From positions 62,501-126,500 of the forward strand of contig JABMCL010000994.1 of the NCBI GenBank assembly GCA_018857735.1: 64,000 nucleotides of DNA, in the 5' to 3' direction. Every line of letters starts with the position of its first letter. Positions within the stretch are counted from its first letter, which is position 1. The translations under genes and the position numbers were made by a program. The notes below the pieces were generated by a model. The model had not been told where the DNA came from. It did not search any database and saw only the letters and a list, made by a program, of their open reading frames with translations. Source of the stretch: Alviniconcha marisindica (taxonomy: Eukaryota; Mollusca; Gastropoda; Provannidae). Shown here piece by piece: positions 54,250-64,000 of this stretch.

Positions 54250-55719
54250 GTACACAACAAAGGACTATGCAACTTTTTAGGCAGGCCTTACAATGTTACA
54301 TGAAACAAACAGGCAATGGGTTTTTCTGTGTGTGTGTGTGTGGGGTTGGGGGGGGGGGGGTGATTGGAAGTGCAAAACAGTTTGTCTGATTGACTTCTTG
54401 TGGGTCTCACAAAGATAGTGAGCCTCTTCACAAGATCTTTTGATGTAGAGGAGTTTTTGCTGTATTCATGCAGAATCAAAACTGTATCTGCTGCTAGGTC
54501 TTCTAAACATTTACATGTTTTGCCTCATCCAGCCAATTAAAAACCATTTACTCATAATATTTTGAGTGCTTTGATTTAATTTTTGGCTTGGTTGCAGCAG
54601 TGCTTAAAAACGGAATATAAGCTTGTGTACAGGACAAACCTAGCTGGAACCTTGGTGCTAACTGTTGACTAGCAACCAATTACAATGTAAAATGTGTAGG
54701 TGGCATGCACTACAAATGGCAAAATATTCACTATTATTTTCACACTCCTGTGCCCTTGAAAATGGGTCACAGTCACAGTCACAGTCACTCTCAGTATGTA
54801 ACAGTATGTTACACGAGGGTAACAGAAATTATTACACAGAGTTAAAAGAATCTTCAAAAAGCCATCAATGCTAAGACCTTTGTTAAAAAGCATAAACTCA
54901 TAAGTTAGGTATCCCTAAAACATAATCATGATAAAGTGATTTAATGCATTTACATCCATGACAGTATCCACTCTGTCACCCTGAAATTCAATTGAAGTCT
55001 ATGAAACTATTAAAGTGCAAAAGGCTCAAAGGAAGTATCAGCAAGCCAAGTTTAATTTTTTTTACGAGTCTTCAAGAAAAACACTCCACAAAAGTTTCAT
55101 AAATGGATCATTTGCTTCTATAAAATCATGCCAAAAATCATGAGCAATGTTGAGTGTTATTTAGTGAATAGTCCATTGTAATGCTTACATTTATAACACT
55201 CTTGCAAATTTTGAATTTCACTGGATAACAATTTTTGGACACAAGTACAGGAAATGTTGACTCTTGTTCAAAACAAGAAATCAGGCCCCAGGCTTTAGAT
55301 GTCTCTCACATGTCTGCTGGGCCAAAAAGCAGTACTATGTGTACCTATCTTGTAAACGTATGGCCAAATAGAAGTGTGAAATAATGAACACAGAACACTG
55401 ACCTGAATCAGTGACCATCATGTGTGTCCCATCCAATCTTTGTTTTGAATGGTTGGTACTGAGAAGACATAAATTTAAAAAAAAAAAAAAATCATCAAAT
55501 GACTGCCATCTAGATGTACATTCTGCATTCTTGCAAATGACATGCCATCTGAATGTTGTGCATTCTGCATTCTTGCCCCACCCCTCTCCAACTATGACCT
55601 ACCTGTATGCACATGCAACCTCTCAGAATCTGTGTCTTTAATCATGCAAATGAAACACTGGTGACAACGGGTCATTCATCAGCTGTGAAATTCACCAAAA
55701 TGGCTAAGAACAAACAGTC
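53109..55719 (-). other. Probable long 3' UTR of the acidic gene
   Basis: 2.6 kb with much less repeat than the rest of the window: no LINE reading frame and only a short (TG)n at 54.2 kb. It lies between the stop at 55720 and the minus-strand AATAAA near 53103. A LINE 3'-tail-like stretch is present at about 53568-53650. Confidence 0.4.
54208..54247. repeat. (TG)n microsatellite
   Basis: About 19 units in the probable 3' UTR of the acidic gene. Confidence 0.9.
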
Positions 55720-58362
55720 CTAATGCGAGGACGTGGATGGCAAACTTTGGTCCATGATTTCCAGGCTGCCCACATGTGGCGTAAGTCCAACAGAGTCGTC
55801 AAGTGTTGGCAATGTGTCTTCTGCACTTGTGCTGTGGTCATCAGCATCCATGTAGGGCAGCAGCACATCATCCATGGCAGGCAGAAAGCTGTCCAGGTCA
55901 AACTCTTCACAACCCAGCTGCAGTGTGGCTGGGGGTAATATGTCTAGAAATATAGAACAGAAAGGAAATCTAAAGAGTGCTGTTGTTTTGTAAGTTCCTG
56001 AGGGTTAGAAGGTAGAATGTGCAACCATTTTCCCCACACCAACAAAAGTGCAATGAAACTGAGTGCTAGACTGGGGGGGTCAGGGGGTGGGGATTTCCAG
56101 GTGGGAAACATTTCATTAATGGGTCATTTTCAAAATATAAGCAAATCTGAGACAGACAAAACTGAAAAACCAAGTATGCCAATTTTACAATTTCAATTAC
56201 TGAAGTGATTGGATATCCTTTTATGCATATTGTGCCAAATAACCCAGGCTTAATGATAATTACAAATGTAGATTTAAAAAAAAAAATCAATAGTGTTATC
56301 ACGACAGAAATGTCTGTGCAGTTACCATGATTATAATATATCCTTGGTGCACTAACTGTTTTACAATAGGCACCTTTTCATATGCTGACTGCACAAAAAA
56401 CACAATGCAAAAGAACTTGATGACAAAAACTGATTAAAAATAATAATATATATATATAACCTCAGCCAGGAAAACAATGATTTTTTCCCCCTTCAGATTA
56501 TAATTTTCAAATGTGTTTGACTGTTACAGAGCCCAAACATATTTGTGTTTATTCCCCAAAGACAACCTTGAGCATTTTAGGGTAACCAAAACCTTTCAAC
56601 TTATATCTATCATTGAATCATAGTATTCTCCTCGCACGGTTGCAGGACATGTTTGGAATATCTGGCCAGGCTCTCAAATTGTTTTCATCATATTTGTCTG
56701 ACAGAGTCCAGGCTGTAAGTGTCAACGGTTGGGTCTCTTCACAAAAGAAGCTTCACTGAGGGGTTCCTCAAGGTTCAGTTTTGGTCCAGTATTCTTAACT
56801 CTGTACATTCAACCACTGTCTGAAGTCATTTCTTAAAGTAGGTGCGTCTGACTTTCATTCACTGATTGTTGATGTTGACCAATGTGTTGACTGTTTGGCG
56901 ATGGATGACTGGTAATAGGCTAAAGCTGAACAATAACAAAACTGAAGCTCTTTTGGTTGGCTCTCACAGGCTGCAAAAAGTTCAAAACCATGCAGCATTT
57001 TTTAATTTTTATTTCCAAGAACTGGCATGAACATGTTAGACCACTGCTCAAGGCACTTCACTAGCTGCCAGTCAAAGACAGGATTATCTTCAAGATAGCC
57101 ACCTTTGTTTTCTGTTTCTTTGATGGTACCCTCCCACCATACCTGTCATTATGTCTCTCTATATACACTCCTTCTTGCATTTTCCATTCCAGTTCAGGTG
57201 ACAAAAGTCTTTCTTGTGAAAGACAAGAACTTAAGGGCTTTGGTTACTGGTCGTTCTCTGTTCAGGCTCCCCTTGTCTGGAACAACCTTCCTGCTCACAT
57301 CCGACACTGCAGTTCTCTCTCACACTTCAAAACTTCTCTTAAAACCTTTCTCTTTACTTCTGCATACTCTGAGTTACACTATCCCTTTCACAGATATTGG
57401 ATGCTATACTTGATTTTTTCAATTTAGTTTTGGCTGCTGACATCTTCACTGGCTGACTGATGTTTTTTTGGGAGATGGGGGTTAGAAAGAGACTGGGAAA
57501 GAGAAAGGGAAGCAAGCGGTTGCAATATTGTGAGTGTGTGTGTTGGGTGGTGTGTGTGTGTGTGTGGTGGGGGGGGGGGGGGGGATAGAGTCAGATATGT
57601 AATGCAGTATTAAATTAAATTGTGTATTGTTGTAATGTTTTATGCATAATGCTTTGAGCCTCACACATGTACAGTCATAGAGGGATTCAGTGCATTAGAA
57701 ATGCATTTATTATTATAATTAAGAGCACCATTGATCATTTTCTAAATGCAATATTTATGATAATCAGGATCATTAAACAAAATACCAGTAACTTTAAGCT
57801 TTTAGTTTTACTTCATCTCTTCTATCTCTTGGGGAAACATTCTTTTGAAAAGGCCAGTTTCTTTATTAAGTCAAACTGAAACACTGAAAGGCCACATGGA
57901 CTTTTATTTCTTTTAGTGTGTTACTGTTAGAATGTGAGACACTGACCCAACATAGCATCTGGAGTGCTCAAGTCAAGAAACTAGCACAGATTTGAAGTTA
58001 AAAGACGTTTTCCACACACTTAAACTGTCAAAGTTTACAGTTGTACTTCAAACTTGTCAAAGTTTACATTTCCTGATGCTAAGTTAGTCAGTAACTGAAC
58101 AAAGGTTTCCCAAAATTTCTGTTGAAAATAATGTTTGCCCGTATAGACTATATTATGCCATAAGACATGAAATATTTCCTACCATCATGTTTTGGGAGGG
58201 GCAGGTTGTCTAACTCCTCCATTATACGTTGACGTTCCTTCTCCTCATCCTCATCCTCACTGTCTGGAGTTGTGCCAAACAAACATTGCGGCCGCCAGCT
58301 TAGGAGCTTGTGTACGTACGTGCTTGCCCGTTCCTTCACTGGTAATATATCTTCATCTTCAT
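55720..58362 (-). CDS. Unrecognised acidic protein, last two coding exons
   Basis: Two exons join in phase: 58362-58183 (180 nt, acceptor TGTGTGCAG, donor GTAGGA, phase 1 to 1) and 55943-55720 (224 nt, acceptor TTTCTAG, stop TAG). They give 134 residues. The sequence begins DEDEDILPVKERASTYVHK and runs through an acidic segment (TPDSEDEDEEKERQR). It ends in a stretch of alternating acidic and bulky hydrophobic residues (EEFDLDSFLPAMDD, then VLLPYMDADD), a composition like acidic transactivation or protein-docking tails. I do not recognise the family. Upstream exons must exist, since the first entry phase is 1. Codon pattern, matching phases and a stop make it a credible gene end; function is unknown. 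Confidence 0.7.
56640..57722 (+). mobile_element. CR1/L2-like LINE remnant
   Basis: Broken frames: MFGISGQALKLFSSYLSDRV, GVPQGSVL, NNNKTEALLVGSH, then a degenerate C-terminus. Tail with ATGCTTTGAGCC and TTTATTATTAT. Lies in the intron of the acidic gene. Confidence 0.8.
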
Positions 58363-58877
58363 CTGCACACACATCAGACAAACTGACAAAATAATCAGTG
58401 ACTGATGCACAGTGAGCTGCAAATCAGACAAAATATGACAGCGACTACAAGAAGTCAATTGAACTATTCTTTAATTCTCTTTCCAGAAGTTGTGTCAAGT
58501 GCCACATCTTAAACAGTCACACAAAGGGAGGTGTCAAAATGGAGCATGATCAAAAGGTTACAGGCTCAATTATTAGCAGGAGCAGCAAGAGAATGTTCTT
58601 CTCCGGTGTTGTCTTTCTGTGCAGACTCTTATTTTGGTATCCATTCCACCCATGTGTTACTGCATTAGCACACAAAAGTGTAGGTGGCACTCTAGAAATC
58701 CTCTTTATTATTATTATTATTAAACACCCATGCACCCTACCTATGTGGTTTTGAGTACAGTAACATTGTAAACTGGGGGATGGTTGTATGGTGCACACAG
58801 AATGTGCCAGGATGGCAGCAGTTTCATGTGGCACAAGCAATGTAATAACCAAACAGCACTCTGTCAAATAATTGTCC

Positions 58878-59012
<135 letters not shown>

Positions 59013-59032
59013 TGTCTCTCTTTCCTTCAAAG

Positions 59033-59404
59033 ATGGAAAGATCATCACCGATGTCTTCAGCCATCCAGCTGCCACTAGCCAGCCGTGTTTAAAGGTTTTG
59101 TACAAGGAACAGGCACCAGACTGCGTATGATCTGCAGCGAAGATGAAGACTTAGACCGGAGACTGGAGGAATATTTACGAGGGTAACAGATAAGCATGTA
59201 TGCTTTTTCACATCCAACCCTCACCCAAACAAGGGACTACTCTAGATCTAATTATACATGTACACATTTTCTAATCTACATATCATGTTTGATGTCTGAA
59301 CTTCATTTATTCCATGTGTGTACAGGTGTGTCACTATCTGAGACAGCCAGGAATGAAGGTGGATACACTGGGCTATGAAATCATCAGTAGCAAACATTTG
59401 GTGG
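59033..59404 (+). CDS. Two weak candidate exons, product unknown
   Basis: 59033-59124 (after TTCAAAG, before GTATGA) and 59326-59404 (after TGTACAG, before GTAAAT) join in frame. They give a 57-residue peptide containing QPCLKVLYKEQAPDC and VDTLGYEIISSKHL. An overlapping frame at 59090-59187 (MICSEDEDLDRRLEEYLRG) also looks coding-like but does not splice in phase to the second piece. No family is recognised. A LINE fragment follows immediately. Confidence 0.25.
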
Positions 59405-59454
59405 GTAAATGCGTGATAAATGGGAAACACACTATGGTAAAACAGTTCAGGTGG

Positions 59455-60340
59455 GTTACAATCACCAGACCAAAATTAAAAAAATACATGAAGTAAAATG
59501 GAAATGGTTTCAGATATGTTTAGTGCACAGGATTCTCGCCACAAACGTTACATTAAAAAGAATGAAAGTTACAAATAACAAAAAATTTACCTTTTGTAAT
59601 ACACGCAATGAAACTATTCCTCATCTGTTTTGGAGTTGCAATATTGTACACCATTTTTGGCTAATGTTTGAAACATTTGTAAATGAAAAGTGTATAAATA
59701 TGATAAATATGAAACTGACTGAAGACTTTGTACTGTTTGGTAATGCAAAAGACTTTGAATCAGATGAAATCTTTGACTTTATTACACTGTTTGCAAAGTT
59801 TTTTATATACAAATGGAAAATGGAAAATAAATGCCCGGCTTTTCATGTATTTCAAAAACAACTGGCAACAAGGCATAAAACAGAAGAATATTTATCATAT
59901 GTCAACATGGAGCATGCCTCATTTTGGTCAAAATGGCTTTGTTATATGCCCTTTGTTCAGAACGATGGCTACATAGTTATGGATGCCAATGAACATGTAA
60001 CGCTCTAGTCAAGTACCACGACTGCTATGTAACCTTCCCCCTGCCCCCCCACTGCCCTTTTTTTTTGGTCCCACTCGCTGCTGCTATTGTCCCGTTTCTT
60101 CTCCCTTTTTTTATGTCGTCATTACTGTTGTTGTGCTTGTTGTTGTTTTTTTGTTGTTGTTTTTAACTTTTTGTTGTTGTTGTGAATGTATGCATGTAGC
60201 TTTGTTTATATATTTTTTCTTGACTTTTTTCTCTTTTTTCCCCCCTGTTTGTTTGCCTTTTTTCCTCTTCTTCTTCTTTTTTGTACACCATTGCATAGTC
60301 TGCATATATTAGCTTTGGATTTGTGTGTATGCCTGGTGTA
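59455..60340 (+). mobile_element. L1/Tx1-like LINE, ORF2 C-terminus
   Basis: Frame 59409-60008 encodes WFQICLVHRILATNVTLKRM, FCNTRNETIPHLFWSCNIVH and a helical tail. The CxxC-like cluster with HLFWxC is typical of the C-terminal zinc-finger region of L1-clade ORF2. 5'-truncated; T-rich 3' sequence. Confidence 0.75.
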
Positions 60341-60479
60341 TACATGTATTTACATGTCCACATGCTTAAAAACTATTTTTTTCTTCTTCTTTTTTTTAAA
60401 TTAAAAAAACATGCTATGTCAACCAAACAGTGCATAATGTATGACATGTAACGTGATTTAAAAGTTTCAGTGCTTGGTG

Positions 60480-63130
60480 CTAATCTAAGAGAGTCAGGGG
60501 GTGAGTTCCAAAGAACACTACTGGTATATATACTAGGCTAGACTTGAAAAGGTCAATCCTAGGGATTGGTATATTGAGTTTTCCAGAATGTCATGATTGG
60601 TTTAGGGAAAATTTAGCCCTAACAGAAGGTGGGACTTTTCCGGACATAATTTTGTGTATAAGAATTCCCTTAAGCCTTTCTTTGAGGGGGAGAATAGACA
60701 GGAAGATATAGTCTGAAATCACTAGAGTTGTGTTTTTTAGGAGAATTGCCTTAAGCGCTCTCTTATGTAAACTAACCAAAGGTTTAAGAATATTTGCATT
60801 GCCGAATCCCACAGCATCGATCCGTATCAATAATGGATTGAATATCGGCATGAAAATTTAGAAAGCACTTAATTTTAGAGAGCTGATCAATTTTCTTGGA
60901 AATACTTTTACATAAAGCAGTCACATGACTGGACCAGGAACGATTGCAGTCAATGGTCACACCTAAAACTTTGTGGTTGTCAACTTCACTGACAGTTTGG
61001 TTTCCGATGGAAATAGGTGGGAATTTCAAAGGTAAATTTTGTCTCTTTGGCCTGGTTGTTATAAGCATAAATTTGCTTTTATCAGGATGGAGAGGCATAT
61101 GATTATGCTCTGTCCATTTTAACAAACTGTTGACACTCTCCTGTAGTGATTCCAATAGCTTTCTGAGATTAGAGTTACTGCTGTGGATTGCTGTGTCATC
61201 TGCGAAAAGTTTGAAACATGCTTTGATGAACAGAGGGAGGTCATTAATGTAAATGGAAAAGAGTAATGGTTCAAGAACAGAACCTTGGGGAACACCATAT
61301 TTGAGAGATCATACATCGGATGTGGATGCATTCATTTGCACAGTTTGCTTTCTATCTGTAAGAAATGACGCAAGTAGAGTAAGTGTCCCCGGAGACAATC
61401 CACACACCGCCAGTTTTTGAAGGAGATCATGGCTTAAGCAAAGCGCACAAAAAGAGCATCACAAAATTTGTTATCATTTATACTGGAAAGCCATTGGTCA
61501 ACAAAACTTGTTAAAGCAGTGTGACATGAGTGATTTTCTCTGAACCCTGACTGGTTAGGGTGAAGCAGGTTGTTTTTGTGAAAATGTGCAAGAATGTTTG
61601 TTTATGTGTTTCTCAAATGGCTTTGAGAGAGTTGACAAGACAGAAATTGGCCTATAGTTTGATGGATCTGAGTTCTTTCCAGACTTAAAAAGAGGAATGT
61701 CTATGGCCTGCTTGAAAGCAGCCGGAACGTAACAGTTCTGTATACAAAGATTGTAAACATACGTTAGGGTATCACTGATTACAGGTGCAGATAGCTTTAG
61801 TATTTTTCCATCCCGGCCATGCATTCCAGTTTGTTTTAAATGTACGAGTGCATTGTAAACTTTGGTTATTGTCATGGGTGGAATAGTATGTGTTTAATGT
61901 CACAGAACACTTTTAGCACACATAAGTCTGTTCTGTTGACAGTTATAACCTTTTCAGCAATTGTCGAAAAGTGAATGTTTAGCTCATTGGCGGAAATATC
62001 TTTAGTGCGTGAAAAATTAGCTGCAGCATTTTTGTTTGTCAGTTCATTTATAGCTTTCCATATATAGATTTTGAATTTTGATTTGAACTTGTTAGGTCTA
62101 GAAAAAACTTCTTTTTTGATGCATGAAGGAGAGATGTAACTTTGTTCCTTTGCTTTTTATATTCATCGTGTTGTCCATTTTTTAAGAGGTGGTCACGATA
62201 GTGGATAGCATCTTGAATTGGCTTTGTGAGCCATTTCAGTTTAGCAGTATGCCTTATTCGTATAATTTTAAAGGAAGCATGCTTGTCATAGACTTTGACA
62301 AAGGCCTCATGCCAAGGCTGTAGAGCGGCATCTGGCTCACTGAAGTTGTATACATCCGAAATGGTGGAATTTAACAGATCCAGAAGAAAGGAGTCATCAA
62401 ATTTGAAAAAATTACGATAGGTTATTGTCTTATGGCAAAATTTTGGGATTTTTACCCCCATTTTAACCATGTGAGACATACTGGGAAGTAATCACTGCAA
62501 CCAAACACAAGAACACATGTTTCTATAACATTAGACTTGTTAGAAACATAAATGTGGTCTATAAGCGTTTTGAAAGTAGCTGCTGAAATGAGTTGATAAA
62601 GATGATAATTTTCAAGCATTTGAAGCCATGATTTATTTGGTTTGAGTAGGTCAATATTACAGTCTTCAAGTAGGATTATTTCTTTGGACTCTAGACATAC
62701 AGCATCCATCATAGAGGTTAAGTTATCCGTCCAGTAAACACGTTCTGCTGGATTTCTGTAGACGAAACCAGGAAGAAGTGATGACAGCCTTTTTAAGTTT
62801 TATTCAATCCACACAGATTCAACGGCATGTTGTTCTAAATGATGAAGATGTTTAAAAGTAAGGGAGTTGTGAATATACATTACCAAGTCTGTTTCTTTGT
62901 GCTGTTTTGGGTCCATGCGTACAATGTTATATCCTGGCATGGAGATATCTGATCCTGAATCGGAAATATGACTGGACAGCCTTGATTCTGACAGACCAAG
63001 TATATGGAGGTTCTTGCCAGACTAGAACAAAACTGACGCTATATCTGTTAATTTGTTAATAGCATGGTTAGTGTTGAGGTGAGCACATCTGAGCCCACCT
63101 CTGGTCGGCCATGAGTCATTAGAAGCAGAA
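60480..63130 (-). mobile_element. CR1/Jockey-like LINE, endonuclease plus reverse transcriptase
   Basis: The longest LINE here. Minus strand from 63.0 kb: endonuclease pieces (LVMYIHNSLTF-like, ILLEDCNIDLLKPN, LIDHIYVSNKS), a linker (RNKVTSLLHASKKKFFLDL), then RT (FKSGKNSDPSNYRPISVLST, YGVPQGSVL-like, LFADDTAIHSS-like) and thumb (KVLGVTIDCNRSWSSHV). Several stops and frameshifts, so inactive. No insertion-site duplication could be judged. Confidence 0.9.
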
Positions 63131-63600
63131 ATTTTGCAACACCTCACTATAAAATGAGGAAAACGTTTAGATCAAGAAAATACTTTATACAATATTTTTT
63201 TAAAGCCAGCAAGTATGTATACGTGTATGGCTGATTGACTATAAAGTAAGCAAAGCAAAACAAAACACAACAACAAACAATCGGCATAAATCAAAACGCA
63301 GGAAATGGCTTCACCAGTATAGCAGAGCTAATCACTAATCAGTAAATGACTGTCAATCACTATCGACAAATAATTGGCACAAAAAGAAGAACAATGAAGA
63401 CCGGCAAACCTAACCTCATTCATCCATGTACGGAACACACACACACAGACACACACACACACACAAACACACATTGCGCAGACACGCGTTTAGTATTGTC
63501 CAGTGATGCAGTGTTGCATCTGGCAGGCTCTGACATAAGTCATGTTGGCCTGCATCACAGCTGGGTGGACTGGCAGAGGGCCACGACGGTACAGGCCTAC

Positions 63601-63809
63601 CGGTTCATGGCAGTGGTCAGGCTCAGGACGGTAGACAGGCTCGGGGCAGTAGTCAGGCTCAGGACAGTGGGCAGGCTCGTGACGGTAGACAGGCTCTGGA
63701 TGGCAGACAGGGTCAGGGCGGTAGACAGATTCACGATGTACAGCTCTGCCAGGGTCTGTCGCTTGGCGGTACGCTGGCTGGCGATATGCATCACCATGCC
63801 GCTGATTCA
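63601..63809 (-). CDS. Candidate exon with PEP-rich tandem peptide repeats
   Basis: 209 nt between a CGTGCAG acceptor and a GTAGGC donor, open on the minus strand. About eight degenerate six-residue units of the form Y-R/C/H-P-E-P-V/D (for example VYRPEPDHCHEP) come from an 18-bp DNA repeat. The exon leaves in phase 0, so it does not join directly to the acidic exon at 58362, which needs phase 1. It may belong to the same gene through an unseen exon, to another gene, or be a non-coding minisatellite that happens to be open. Confidence 0.4.
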
Positions 63810-64000
63810 CTGCACGGGAGATGGGCTCTTGAAGGAAAGCATGAGGGACAGATCAGCCTGTTGTCAGCGTGTGGTGGAGGAGAGAGGGGGTTGGAGGGGG
63901 TGTGGCTTGGACTCCAATACCATTTTCTGTGATGAACGTAGGAGTGTTGTCTATTTAACAGCACTCTGAGACGGTGACAGGCAGCAGCAAGGTTGGAGTT

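Overview
The window looks like animal nuclear DNA from a lophotrochozoan invertebrate, most likely a mollusc. The signs are split genes with GT-AG introns of 0.2-5 kb, an animal-type multi-exon chitin synthase, a GH18 chitinase, decayed CR1/L2-like and L1-like LINEs, tRNA-derived SINEs, and exceptional amounts of (CA)n, (CT)n and ACGC microsatellite. The species assignment is inference. Most long open frames are read-through of microsatellites and are not genes.

Layout. (1) 1-2.8 kb: repeats only (SINE, minisatellite, foldback), downstream of the first gene. (2) 2.8-26.0 kb, minus strand: a chitin synthase that I could assemble as 12 phase-compatible exons (1185 codons plus stop). (3) 26.0-34.5 kb: intergenic or 5' flank with a LINE remnant, a foldback element and repeats; no gene recognised. 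(4) 34.5-52.6 kb, plus strand: a secreted GH18 chitinase assembled as 9 phase-compatible exons (420 codons plus stop). (5) 53.1-58.4 kb, minus strand: the last two coding exons and long 3' UTR of an acidic protein I do not recognise. Its polyadenylation signal lies about 60 bp from those of the chitinase, so the two genes converge tail to tail. (6) 58.4-64 kb: two LINE fragments and weak candidate exons, including a repetitive PEP-rich one at the right edge.

Chitin synthase and chitinase, the enzymes that make and cut the same polymer, sit head to head with start codons 8.5 kb apart. This arrangement would suit joint control of chitin turnover (shell matrix, radula or gut lining), but the sequence alone does not show co-regulation.

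The most unusual feature is in the chitin synthase. At several of its exon boundaries the sequence that spans the splice site has been multiplied in tandem. The clearest cases are a donor copied in an 8 x 48-bp array, an acceptor copied in a 14-15 x 64-bp array and an acceptor copied in a 3 x 45-bp array. Weaker or decayed cases lie at four other boundaries. I did not see this in the neighbouring chitinase.
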